Assembly: GCA_001829495.1 (NCBI GenBank)
Contig: MIBJ01000065.1
Coordinates: 1-54,826, forward strand
Direction of reading: 5' to 3'
DNA length: 54,826 nucleotides
Origin: Spirochaetes bacterium RBG_16_49_21
Lineage (GTDB): Bacteria; Spirochaetota; UBA4802; UBA5550
Each line of letters begins with the position of its first letter. The first letter of the stretch is position 1. The notes beneath the pieces were generated by a model. The model searched no databases. It was not told where the DNA came from and saw only the letters and a program-made list of their open reading frames with translations. A program made the translations under genes and the position numbers. Shown piece after piece: positions 22,963 through 31,756 of this stretch.

Positions 22963-24896
22963 ATTATGATGAACTGCGCGAGCGTTCAATACGGGTTTGG
23001 GAGCAGGAGGAGCAACATGCCACGATACCGCTCATAATAATCGGAACGGCGACCTGTGGACTTGCCTCGGGCGCCGATGAGCTGTTGCATATTCTCGGGG
23101 ATGAGTTGACCCAGGCCGGCGTTCAAGCAGACGTCCGGCAGGTCGGCTGCATTGGTCTGTGCTATGCCGAGCCGCTGGTCGACGTGCGCATCCCCGGTGG
23201 AGCGCGGGTATGCTACGGCGGCGTCGACGTGAAAAAGCTTCGGACAATCATCGAAAAGCATGTGAAGGGCGGCACGCCGCTTGCCGAATATGCCCTCGGA
23301 TCCATCGGGCCCGGTCAAGCCCCCGGTGTCCCCAGCCTCTGGGAGCTTTCGGCGACCAAACCCCAGGTGCGCGTTGTTCTGCGCAATTGCGGAATCATAG
23401 ATCCTGACCGGCTGGAACACTATGTCGCGCGCGGCGGATACGCGGGACTCGTGCGCGCGCTGGGCATGGCGCCCAGCGCCATTATCGGAGAGGTAAAAAC
23501 ATCGGGTCTGCGGGGCCGCGGCGGCGCCGGATTCCCGACGGGACTCAAGTGGGAGCTGTGCAGATCGAATGCCGGGGACAAGCGGTATGTCATCTGCAAC
23601 GCTGACGAAGGCGATCCCGGTGCCTTCATGGACCGTTCTGTTCTGGAAGGCGATCCCCATGCCGTGCTCGAAGGATTGTGCATCGCCGCATACGCCATCG
23701 GCGCGTCAGAGGGATATATATACTGCCGTGCTGAGTATCCATTGGCCATCAGGCGTCTTCGGCAGGCGATCGAACAGGCTAAGGAGCATAGGCTGATAGG
23801 GGAGGGCATCCTCGGGAGCGATTTCTCTTTCAATGTGCACATTAAGGAGGGAGCGGGCGCCTTTGTCTGCGGCGAGGAAACGGCGCTTATTGCATCAATA
23901 GAAGGTAGGCGGGGCATGCCCCGTTCTCGGCCGCCGTTTCCGGCGGCGCATGGTCTATTCGGCCGGCCTACGAATATCAATAACGTTGAAACCCTGGCGA
24001 ACGTACCGGCGATTCTGCGGGAGGGCGCCGAGTGGTTCGCGAACTACGGAACCGAGCACAGCAAAGGGACGAAAACCTTCGCCCTGGCCGGCAAGGTGAT
24101 GCGGACCGGTCTCATCGAGGTGCCTATGGGCATAACCCTGCGCGAAGTGATCTTCGATGTCGGAGGGGGCATCCCCGACGGCAAAAAGTTCAAGGCCGCG
24201 CAGACCGGCGGGCCGTCTGGCGGATGTATTCCGGCGGAATTTCTTGATCTTCCCATCGATTACGAACAACTGGCCCGCGTCGGTTCCATTATGGGATCGG
24301 GCGGACTCGTCATCCTCGATGAGTCTTCCTGTATGGTCGACCTTGCGCGGTATTTCATAAATTTCACCCAGAATGAGTCATGCGGGAAGTGCATTCCTTG
24401 CCGCCTGGGAACCAGACAGATGCTCATGATCCTTGAGGACATATGCGCCGGCCGCGGAACCGATGACAGCATTGCACTGCTTGAGTCGCTGGGGGACGCG
24501 GTTAAGAAAGGTTCCCTCTGCGGCCTCGGGCAGACCGCCCCCAATCCGGCCCTTACCACGGTACGGTATTTCAGGGATGAATATATCGAACACGTCCGCG
24601 ACAAGGTCTGCCGGGCTCTTTCCTGCAAGGAGTATCTGCGCTACGAGGTGATCGAGGATATGTGCACCGCGTGCGGCGTGTGCCGGCGCGAGTGCCCATC
24701 GGAGGCGATTATCGGGGCCAAGGACGAAATTCACCGGATTGACCAGTCCAAATGCATCCGCTGCGGGATCTGCTTCGAGTCCTGTAAGTTCGATTCGATA
24801 CGCGTGTCCTCCGGTCGGTATCACAAAACCAGCGGGGGCAAGAAGGGCAGGACGGTTCGAGAGAAACGCGCCGCACGGAAGGAGGTGAAGCCATGA
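22959..24896 (+). CDS. NuoF-like NADH/FMN subunit of formate dehydrogenase
   Basis: 645 residues. N-terminal thioredoxin-like FeS domain (TATCGLASGAD...VGCIGLCYAEP), then GLRGRGGAGFPTGLKWELC, CNADEGDPGAFMDRSVLE, ESCGKCIPCRLGT, GSLCGLGQTAPNPA, then 2x4Fe-4S (CTACGVCRRECP, CIRCGICFESC) and a basic tail (KKGRTVREKRAARKEVKP). Paralogue of 12970-14766. It starts and stops in ATGA overlaps, so translation is coupled. Expected role: exchange electrons between NAD(H), FeS chain and the formate dehydrogenase subunit; bifurcation with ferredoxin is possible but not provable from sequence. Confidence 0.94.
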   Translation: MNYDELRERSIRVWEQEEQHATIPLIIIGTATCGLASGADELLHILGDELTQAGVQADVRQVGCIGLCYAEPLVDVRIPGGARVCYGGVDVKKLRTIIEKHVKGGTPLAEYALGSIGPGQAPGVPSLWELSATKPQVRVVLRNCGIIDPDRLEHYVARGGYAGLVRALGMAPSAIIGEVKTSGLRGRGGAGFPTGLKWELCRSNAGDKRYVICNADEGDPGAFMDRSVLEGDPHAVLEGLCIAAYAIGASEGYIYCRAEYPLAIRRLRQAIEQAKEHRLIGEGILGSDFSFNVHIKEGAGAFVCGEETALIASIEGRRGMPRSRPPFPAAHGLFGRPTNINNVETLANVPAILREGAEWFANYGTEHSKGTKTFALAGKVMRTGLIEVPMGITLREVIFDVGGGIPDGKKFKAAQTGGPSGGCIPAEFLDLPIDYEQLARVGSIMGSGGLVILDESSCMVDLARYFINFTQNESCGKCIPCRLGTRQMLMILEDICAGRGTDDSIALLESLGDAVKKGSLCGLGQTAPNPALTTVRYFRDEYIEHVRDKVCRALSCKEYLRYEVIEDMCTACGVCRRECPSEAIIGAKDEIHRIDQSKCIRCGICFESCKFDSIRVSSGRYHKTSGGKKGRTVREKRAARKEVKP

Positions 24897-27568
24897 TCCA
24901 TCTGACAATTGACAGGAGACCGGTGACCGTTGAGAACGTGAAGACGGTGCTCGATGCCTGCCGGGAAGCGGGAGTGTATATACCGACGCTCTGCGCCGAC
25001 CCCGACCTCGCTCCGTTTGGAGCGTGCCGCCTGTGCATCGTAAAAATCGAGGGGCTCCGGGGTCTGCCCACGGCATGCACGACAAGCGTAGCGGACGGCA
25101 TGAAGGTGATCACTGAGGACGAAGATATCCGAGACGTGCGAACGATGACCATGCAGCTCCTGCTGTCCGATCATCCGCAGGATTGTCTCACCTGTGGTAA
25201 AAATGGTCTGTGCGGGCTTCAGGAGGTCGCCGAATACCTCGGCCTCCGCAATCGAACCTTCCGTCTATTGGAGCGCAAGGCGGAGCCGGACAATTCAAAC
25301 CCTTGTTTTGAAATAAACTATGCGAAGTGCATATTCTGCGGCAAGTGCGTCCGCGCCTGCGCCGAGATCAACGGAAGCGGCGCTATCGATTTTCTGGGTC
25401 GGGGTTTTCGGACGGAGATCATGCCGTTCGCCCGCCTGCCGATCCGGGAGTCGATCTGCGAGTCCTGCGGTGAATGCGTCGAGCGATGCCCGACGGGCGC
25501 GCTGGTGCCGCGCCGGTTCCTCTCGCCGGACCGCGAGGCCTCAACGGTCTGTCCGTACTGCGGTGTGGGCTGCCGTATACTCTACGGAGTGAGGGGCAGT
25601 ACGATCGTATCTGCGCGCGGAGACCGCTCCGCGCCAGCCTCGCGCGGGCGGCTGTGCGTCAAGGGGCGGTACGGCTCGTTCGATTTTGTCGGGAACAAAG
25701 AGCGGCTCTGCACGCCGCTCATACGCGAGGGCGATACCTTCCGTGAAGCCGACTGGGACGAAGCCCTCGCGGCCGTCGCGGCGGGCCTTTCGAGACTGCG
25801 GGGGGATGTCTTTGGCGGGCTGGCCTCGGCCAAGGTCACCAACGAGGATAACTATATCTTCCAGAAGTTTGTCCGCGCGGCGATGGGCACGAACAATGTC
25901 GACCACTGCGCACGGCTCTGTCATGCCTCAACTGTTGCGGGGCTTGCGCTCTCATTCGGATCGGGAGCCATGACCAACCCGTCCACCGATGTGCTGTCTG
26001 CGGATGTTATTCTTATCACCGGGTCTAATACCACCGAAAACCACCCCGTTATCGGATACATGATCCGCGAAGCGATCTCACGCGGATCAAAACTCATCCT
26101 GTTCGATCCCCGCCAGATACCGCTCGCCCGGATCTCTGCGATATGGTGCCGCCAGCGTCCCGGGACTGACGTCGCGTGGATTAACGGCCTCATGCATGTT
26201 ATACTTCGCGAGGGACTGCATAAAAAAAGCTTTATCGATGAGCGCACCGAAGGCTTTGAAGATGTGGCCAGAATTGTGGAGGCGTACAGCCCGGAGCGCG
26301 CCGAGGAGATCACCGGCATTCCGGCTGCCGACATCGTCGATGCAGCGCGAATGTACGCGGGGGCCGAGAACGCTTCAATTATATACTCGATGGGTATAAC
26401 CCAGCATACCACCGGCGTTGATAACGTACGGTCACTTGCCAATCTCGCGATGATGACCGGTAATATCGGACGTCCCGGAACCGGCGTGAATCCCCTGCGC
26501 GGCCAGAACAACGTTCAGGGGGCATGCGACATGGGGTCGCTTCCGAACGTTATATCCGGTTACCAGCAGGTCTCAGATGAGAAGGTGCGGGAAAAATTTG
26601 AGAAGGTCTGGGGCGTGACGATCCCAGCCAAGCCCGGCATGACCGTCACTGAGATGATCCCTGCCGCGCTCACCGGGAAGATAAAGGCGCTGTATATCAT
26701 GGGCGAAAACCCCATGCTGTCGGACCCGGACGTTCATCATGTCGAGAAGGCGCTCAGGGCACTCGATTTCCTCGTGGTGCAGGATATATTCCTTACCGAG
26801 ACGGCACGGCTCGCGGATGTGGTACTGCCGGCGACGTCGTTCGCGGAGCGGGACGGGACATACACCAACACCGAGCGGCGCGTGCAGCTCACGAAACCCG
26901 TTCTGCCCCCGGTTATGGGGGTGCGCCAGGACTGGGAGATTATCCAGGATATATCTACCCTGCTCGGCTACCCGATGCGGTATAATTCTCGGCGCGATAT
27001 CTGGGACGAGATGCGGTCGCTGGCTCCGTCATTCGCCGGAATATCATGGGAGCGACTCGAAGCCGGGGGATCGATCTGTTGGCCGTGTCCGGACGAATCG
27101 CATCCAGGGACGCCGATCCTGCACCGGGAGCGCTTCACGCGCGGCAAGGGTCATTTCGCTCCCATCGATTATAGGCAGGCCGACGAGATGCCTGACACAG
27201 ATTATCCGTTTATCCTGACGACGGGAAGAATCCTCGAGCAGTTCCATACCGGAACAATGACCAGGAAGTCGGAGGCGCTCGAGGGCCTCGAACCTGAATG
27301 CTTTGTCGAGATGAGCGCTGCCGACGCCGAACAGCTGGGGGTTATGAAGGGCAATCACGTACAGGTGATCACCCGTCGCGGCGCAGTTCGGGCATTAGTA
27401 CGCCTCAACGACCGCACCGGTGCGGGAACGCTGTTCATACCGTTCCACTACGTCGAGGCCGCGGCAAACGAGCTCACCAACGCAGCATACGACCCTATTG
27501 CCAAGATCCCGGAGTTCAAGGTTTGCGCGGCGCGCGTGGAAAAAATTGAAAGTTCAACAAGTCCCTGA
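24893..27568 (+). CDS. fdhA: NAD-linked formate dehydrogenase catalytic subunit (Cys type)
   Basis: 891 residues. The 2Fe-2S domain has Cys34, 45 and 48; the NuoG-type H-x3-C motif is HPQDCLTCGKNGLCGLQ; 4Fe-4S motifs are CIFCGKCVRAC and CESCGECVERCP. The FDH 4Fe-4S CPYCGVGC starts at 220, with LCVKGRYG. The catalytic pair is Cys343-His344 in ARLCHASTVAGLALSFGSGAM, Cys replacing the selenocysteine of E. coli FdhF. Cofactor-binding VNPLRGQNNVQGACDMG and the C-terminal LTTGRILEQFHTGTMTRKS block are intact. It would oxidise formate or reduce CO2 to formate for the folate branch of the carbon pathway. GC content and GC-ending codons look higher than in the neighbouring genes. Confidence 0.93.
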   Translation: MIHLTIDRRPVTVENVKTVLDACREAGVYIPTLCADPDLAPFGACRLCIVKIEGLRGLPTACTTSVADGMKVITEDEDIRDVRTMTMQLLLSDHPQDCLTCGKNGLCGLQEVAEYLGLRNRTFRLLERKAEPDNSNPCFEINYAKCIFCGKCVRACAEINGSGAIDFLGRGFRTEIMPFARLPIRESICESCGECVERCPTGALVPRRFLSPDREASTVCPYCGVGCRILYGVRGSTIVSARGDRSAPASRGRLCVKGRYGSFDFVGNKERLCTPLIREGDTFREADWDEALAAVAAGLSRLRGDVFGGLASAKVTNEDNYIFQKFVRAAMGTNNVDHCARLCHASTVAGLALSFGSGAMTNPSTDVLSADVILITGSNTTENHPVIGYMIREAISRGSKLILFDPRQIPLARISAIWCRQRPGTDVAWINGLMHVILREGLHKKSFIDERTEGFEDVARIVEAYSPERAEEITGIPAADIVDAARMYAGAENASIIYSMGITQHTTGVDNVRSLANLAMMTGNIGRPGTGVNPLRGQNNVQGACDMGSLPNVISGYQQVSDEKVREKFEKVWGVTIPAKPGMTVTEMIPAALTGKIKALYIMGENPMLSDPDVHHVEKALRALDFLVVQDIFLTETARLADVVLPATSFAERDGTYTNTERRVQLTKPVLPPVMGVRQDWEIIQDISTLLGYPMRYNSRRDIWDEMRSLAPSFAGISWERLEAGGSICWPCPDESHPGTPILHRERFTRGKGHFAPIDYRQADEMPDTDYPFILTTGRILEQFHTGTMTRKSEALEGLEPECFVEMSAADAEQLGVMKGNHVQVITRRGAVRALVRLNDRTGAGTLFIPFHYVEAAANELTNAAYDPIAKIPEFKVCAARVEKIESSTSP

Positions 27569-27601
27569 TAGGACGCTGCTGATCTCATGCGGGATTCATC
27601 C

Positions 27602-27630
27602 CCCCCTCCCCGCTCAAGGTGTGGAGGGGG
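27602..27630 (+). terminator. Hairpin after the fdh operon
   Basis: CCCCCTCC (27602-27609) pairs with GGAGGGGG (27623-27630), loop CCGCTCAAGGTGT. No T-run follows, so it is either a weak terminator or one arm of the CCCTCC/GGGAGGG repeat family seen at 28711-29055 and 43101-43240. Confidence 0.45.
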
Positions 27631-27690
27631 ACGGAGTGTCAAAGTGAGTGACGAGTATACTTGAAGCAGGGTTCATGACTTTCGAATGGA

Positions 27691-28605
27691 TCAACAGAAA
27701 AAATCCCGCATGAAGAGATGTCTCAGGATATCTTTTCTGCTGACGATACCCACTAATAGGTGATCGCCTTTCTGTACCACGGGGATCTGTTTGACCCCGC
27801 GGTCGCAGATAAGCATAACGACTTGGCTGATAAGCGCATCCTTATTGATATAGAGCACGTCCCGCGTCATGATCTCGCTTAAGAAACGCTCGCCGGTCCA
27901 GCCCTCAAGCACGTCGGTTTCCGTCAGGAAGCCCACGAGCCGATTGTCAGTATTTACAACCGGAAGACCCGAAATGCCCAGCTTGAGGAACATTTTAATC
28001 GCGTCTTTTGCGGTCTGGTCATCTCGAAGATAAAAAACATCGCGTGTCATTATGCTTTCGACCGCTACCTCCATCGCGGGATCATACTTCAGATCCACCA
28101 GCATTTCGCATTCTTCGCATATCTGGCGGGATATATAGTGAAAACCCACCTTGGAATAGATATGCTTCGCTTTCATATTGTACGGTTCGACACAGAGCCA
28201 GATATTTTTATATCCAATTTCCTGGGAGACCTTCTTTACCAGTCGCGCGAGCTGGATTCCGATTCCGGAATTCTGGTAGCGCGGCGATACGGCCAGAATG
28301 AAATCCGCACGGCATCCGTCTATATCGAAGATAGCTCCGTGACATACCACTTCTTGATCAAAGGAGATACCGATGATATTAAATCCATTATCAAGCATCG
28401 AATTAACCCATGCCAGGAGGCGTTTAGGATCCGCAGGCGGCAAGCCCTGGTAAGATTCCTTTGGCTCGAAATTCTGATACATTTTCAGGATTCTCGAATG
28501 ATCCCTTTCGGTAACTTTTCTGAATAAAATCGGGCGTCTCTTCCGATCAATATAGGGATGCGGGAGGCAGCGGACCGCTGTATTTATTAGGATTGTCTTA
28601 TCCAT
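27691..28605 (-). CDS. GNAT acetyltransferase fused to a CBS pair
   Basis: 304 residues from ATG 28605. Residues ~25-180 are a GNAT domain with acetyl-CoA loop YQNSGIGIQLARLVKK and the terminal NMKAKHIYSKVGFHY. Residues ~185-300 carry two CBS motifs (VESIMTRDVFYLRDDQ...GLPVVNTDNRLVGFLTETDVL; SEIMTRDVLYINKDALI...KQIPVVQKGDHLLVGIVSRKDIL). CBS modules bind adenosine ligands, so acetylation could be tuned by AMP/ATP. The target protein is unknown; an acetyl-CoA or acetate enzyme would be logical (inference). Monocistronic. Confidence 0.85.
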   Translation of the reverse strand: MDKTILINTAVRCLPHPYIDRKRRPILFRKVTERDHSRILKMYQNFEPKESYQGLPPADPKRLLAWVNSMLDNGFNIIGISFDQEVVCHGAIFDIDGCRADFILAVSPRYQNSGIGIQLARLVKKVSQEIGYKNIWLCVEPYNMKAKHIYSKVGFHYISRQICEECEMLVDLKYDPAMEVAVESIMTRDVFYLRDDQTAKDAIKMFLKLGISGLPVVNTDNRLVGFLTETDVLEGWTGERFLSEIMTRDVLYINKDALISQVVMLICDRGVKQIPVVQKGDHLLVGIVSRKDILRHLFMRDFFC

Positions 28606-28710
28606 CTTATTTACGTTTCAGAGAATTCCTTGCTCTATATAAAAGGAAGCACTCATGAAATAGATTGCCCTCACATAACTGCTCAGTTATTAATCTTGAA
28701 AAGGGTTATC

Positions 28711-29055
28711 GGAACCGCCGATTCACGCCGATGAACGCCGAAAAAAATATTCACAATATGTTTTACCTTAGTCTTGCCCAATTATTTTCGATTATGTAAT
28801 AACTCGAGTTAGGCGAATTTTGTTAAAAATCTCTTACTCCCTCCCCCCTACATGGGGGAGGGTTGGGGTGGGGGTGATTAATGTATGGCGTATAGGTTAC
28901 TTTTGTACGCCAAAAACATCTATTTAACCCTCCCCTCACCCCTCCCATCAAGGGAGGGGACTGCTTTAATTAAAAATCGCCTAACTCAAGTAATAATACA
29001 ATCAGTAATTTTATCCAATTCTAATCGGCGTTTATCTGCGTGAATCGGCGGTTCC
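28711..29055. repeat. Composite nested inverted-repeat element (MITE-like)
   Basis: Outer arms: 28711-28743 (GGAACCGCCGATTCACGCCG...) and 29023-29055, its inverse (...GCGTGAATCGGCGGTTCC). Inner arms: 28797-28880 (AACTCGAGTTAGGCGAATTTT, then CCCTCC/GGGAGGG) and 28921-28994, the inverse (CCCTCCC...TCGCCTAACTCAAG). The whole 345-base block is roughly palindromic and non-coding. A further copy of the inner arm lies at 54741-54800. The rest of the 28606-29171 gap is AT-rich with no gene. Confidence 0.75.
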
Positions 29056-29171
29056 ATTATTAAACCTGGGTAGTTACGTCTGCACTATAAATAATTAATC
29101 AGAAGCAATTGGCCTTGTCAATGATTATATTAGATTTATTGTAGGATTACCTTATAATCGGAGCGATTACC

Positions 29172-30482
29172 TTACAATCGCTGCATAAGATACAGATATA
29201 CGGGAAACCGGCTGTGGTTCTTGATCCGGTAGATATTTTTTCTGATTTCCCGTACTGCTTCGCCATTATCCAGCGGAGAGAGATATACCGTACCCTTAGG
29301 GGAATACCGGTTACTACTGTTTCCGGCAAGATCAATAATAGAGCTTCTATGATTTTCCGGGAGCATGGATCCAATGACAAAGTTTGCAGTCGCCTCAATT
29401 CTTTCAAATCTCCTGTTTATGTCGGCGATTCTGCGAAATGCGTCTTTTACCAGATCAGCGGTAACCGGCTTTTTCAATATATCGAGGGACTCCTGGTCAG
29501 CCGATTCAAGGCCTATATTAATATACGTGAAGAATGGGCTTTTATTTAAAGACTCATAAAGAATTTCGGATGAAGAAAGAAGCGAATCAATGCTGCCGAA
29601 GAAAAACAGGTTAGCTCCCTTCATAATCGAATTTTTGAATTGAAACATTTCGTATGCCGTGACGGAGGCGAATTCAATGATATCCGCTCCAGCCTGGAGA
29701 GCGTCGTGCTGTCCAAGAAATATTGAGTTGTAGTTGACGAGATCCTGCCCGTAAAAATTCTTCAAATGCTCGATTTGCCGGGTAATGTTATCCCGGCTTC
29801 TCACAAGAAAATCCTGTTTCGTCTTTACGATGCAGAATCCGCAATTGTATAGGCAGCCGTCTGCAATGATAATTGGTATGACATCATAATCGACGTGACG
29901 CGTGTCCGGGGGGAGGACGGTCAATGGAGCGCCGGTAATCTCATGCAGCTCGTCTGATCGTGACCTGAGTTTTTCCTTGTCGTTCCTGCTTACGAGCCTG
30001 AAGAATGGCCTGATCTCGCGAGGCGCTGAATCTTCGCACAGACGGCCGATTTTTACGAACAGATTCTCCAGAGAATTCAGCGCTTTCTTAACCGTAGCCG
30101 TTTCAAAAGGGTTTATCGCTGAAATTGAATTTTTCGAGTAAGAAAAACAGGGTAGATAGTATTCCCCGGTCAGACTATGGACGCTGCTGTACCCTTCCGT
30201 TGAGTAGTAAACCCAGTCATTGGCAGCGGTGCGTTTCAGCCATTCATTCCCCGGCCATGCGGAAGTATGTCCCTGGATGAACTTTATTTCACCGCTCAGG
30301 TTGAATTGATAGATATAATCCGTATCCATTATTCGGGCGTAGTTACCGTAGCGAATGGGATAACTCACCTTGGCGTATTCCCGTGATCCCTCATTGTCGA
30401 GGGATACGCCGAGATCTTCTGCAACATATAAATCTCTCATCACGTGTTCAATCCGCTCGAGGGATGAGGAAATATAATACAT
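29172..30482 (-). CDS. Radical SAM protein of unknown function
   Basis: 436 residues from ATG 30482 (no clear Shine-Dalgarno; ATG 30440 is an alternative). The radical SAM cluster motif is CLYNCGFC (CxxxCxxC) near residue 217, preceded by VIPIIIADG and followed by features of an Elp3/B12-type SAM barrel (NIGLESADQESLDILKKPV, FVIGSMLPENH). The N-terminal ~200 residues do not match any domain I recognise. No second FeS motif. It is divergent from the QueD/PTPS-like gene, which hints at pterin or modified-nucleoside chemistry, but it does not look like QueE. Function not assigned. Confidence 0.8.
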   Translation of the reverse strand: MYYISSSLERIEHVMRDLYVAEDLGVSLDNEGSREYAKVSYPIRYGNYARIMDTDYIYQFNLSGEIKFIQGHTSAWPGNEWLKRTAANDWVYYSTEGYSSVHSLTGEYYLPCFSYSKNSISAINPFETATVKKALNSLENLFVKIGRLCEDSAPREIRPFFRLVSRNDKEKLRSRSDELHEITGAPLTVLPPDTRHVDYDVIPIIIADGCLYNCGFCIVKTKQDFLVRSRDNITRQIEHLKNFYGQDLVNYNSIFLGQHDALQAGADIIEFASVTAYEMFQFKNSIMKGANLFFFGSIDSLLSSSEILYESLNKSPFFTYINIGLESADQESLDILKKPVTADLVKDAFRRIADINRRFERIEATANFVIGSMLPENHRSSIIDLAGNSSNRYSPKGTVYLSPLDNGEAVREIRKNIYRIKNHSRFPVYLYLMQRL

Positions 30483-30533
30483 GAATTTTTTAAAGTCAAT
30501 TCTATTTTAGCAAGCGATTAATGACAAAACTGG

Positions 30534-30562
30534 TTGACATTATAATGTCCATTCTTGATAAA
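30534..30562 (+). promoter_or_regulatory. Candidate sigma-70 promoter for the QueD/PTPS-like gene
   Basis: TTGACA at 30534-30539, then 17 bases, then GATAAA at 30557-30562, about 50 bases upstream of ATG 30613. The -35 is perfect, the -10 moderate (4 of 6). Confidence 0.4.
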
Positions 30563-30612
30563 TACAACTCGCTTGAAAAGAATTTCAAGCTGAAACTGAA
30601 AGGGTGTAATAA

Positions 30613-30978
30613 ATGTATCGTATCGCGGTTCATGATCATTTTTCCTCCGCTCACCAGCTTAAAGGGTACCGGGGAAAGTGTGAGGATATTCACGGACATA
30701 ACTGGAAGGTGGAACTGGAGGTTACCGGAGATAAACTTGATGATATTGGAATGCTTATAGATTTCAGAGAAATAAGGGGTATTTTAAAAAATATCGTCGA
30801 TGGGCTCGACCATAAGATGCTTAATGAGATCGAGCCTTTCAACAAAATAAATCCGACTTCCGAATTGATTGCTCAAAACATATTTAATAAAGTGAAAGGC
30901 AGGCTTACGGGAGACCTGAAGATATGCTCGGTAACAGTATGGGAATCGGAAAATTCCCGAGCGGTCTATTATGAATAA
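30613..30978 (+). CDS. queD: QueD/PTPS-family pterin synthase, possible dual-function type
   Basis: 121 residues, AAAGGG upstream. Tunnel-fold PTPS family: zinc ligands His14, His27 and His29, catalytic Cys23, LDHKML near 75, PTSE near 92 and VWESENSRAVYY at the end. The active-site motif reads C-E-D-I-H-G-H, which satisfies both CxxxHGH (QueD, 6-carboxytetrahydropterin for queuosine) and ExxHGH (PTPS-III, 6-hydroxymethyldihydropterin for folate). A dual role in folate supply would suit a tetrahydrofolate-based carbon pathway. The stop codon abuts the convergent stop of the DUF3786-like gene with no spacer. Confidence 0.85.
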   Translation: MYRIAVHDHFSSAHQLKGYRGKCEDIHGHNWKVELEVTGDKLDDIGMLIDFREIRGILKNIVDGLDHKMLNEIEPFNKINPTSELIAQNIFNKVKGRLTGDLKICSVTVWESENSRAVYYE

Positions 30979-31674
30979 TTATTTCGATCTCCATTCTTTT
31001 ATCATCATTACGGCGATCATGTTGCTGCAAACGGCTATATCCTCAGTAGTGAGGCAATCAGCGATAGAGGAATCGAAGATAACGTTTCCATCTGAGGGGA
31101 ACTCTTCATCTCCCTTCCATAAAACAAACAGAAGATCGATTCTCGGGAAGGCTTTAAACAGAAGGGCGTAGTCGCCCAGTTGCACCCTTATTCCGCCTAT
31201 CATCTCGCCTGCCGTGATAAAATTATTAAGATCAGCGCCGAAGGCTTCAATCAGAGGAATAATTGTCCTTTTTTGAAATGCTGGAAAATATCCAAGGCCT
31301 CCCTCCAGTTGTTTAAAGGTTATTTGTTCGCCGGTTTTATAGGTCCCCTTTGAATGAAGGAGATAGTGCAGGGCCAGAATTTTTAACCAAAGCGGAACAT
31401 CGGCGTCCTTGTTACTATAGGAGACTGAAACGTTTGGATATGAAATGAGGATCTCATTATTGATGAAAGGAACCAGGATATGCGGTATTCCGTTTTTATT
31501 GATAAGGCTTGTTCCGCTCTTGTTGACTATTTGAATAACATCCGCTTTTGATAACGCCTCCGACGCCTTCCGGTACGCAATTTCATAATTGTTTTGCTTC
31601 TGGATATTGCTCAGGGCTATACCTTCGGTATTATAAAGTATTTCATTATCCATAGAGGCATACTTTTTTAACAC
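30979..31674 (-). CDS. DUF3786-like protein at the end of the carbon-pathway cluster
   Basis: 231 residues from GTG 31674, or about 224 from ATG 31653; neither start has a Shine-Dalgarno. Recognisable DUF3786-type features: WLKILALHYLLHSKG, then QITFKQLEGGLGYFPAFQKRTIIPLIEAFG, and a C-terminal LFKAFPRIDLLFVLWKGDEEFPSDGNVIFDSSI. Members of this family often occur beside CODH/ACS and corrinoid genes in anaerobes, where a role with metal or corrinoid has been suspected. Here it follows metF on the same strand. No catalytic motif is evident. Confidence 0.65.
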   Translation of the reverse strand: MLKKYASMDNEILYNTEGIALSNIQKQNNYEIAYRKASEALSKADVIQIVNKSGTSLINKNGIPHILVPFINNEILISYPNVSVSYSNKDADVPLWLKILALHYLLHSKGTYKTGEQITFKQLEGGLGYFPAFQKRTIIPLIEAFGADLNNFITAGEMIGGIRVQLGDYALLFKAFPRIDLLFVLWKGDEEFPSDGNVIFDSSIADCLTTEDIAVCSNMIAVMMIKEWRSK

Positions 31675-31756
31675 ACTATCTTTAAGTGGGGCATTGCGAC
31701 TCTGCGTCTCTGCGAGAGCTTCTTTGGGGACAGCCCCATTTAGGGGGCTTCATGGC

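Noticed and set aside
30521..30760. Plus-strand frame overlapping the start of the QueD/PTPS gene
   Set aside because: Out of frame with the clear PTPS motifs and lacking a ribosome site; the region better fits a promoter and leader.
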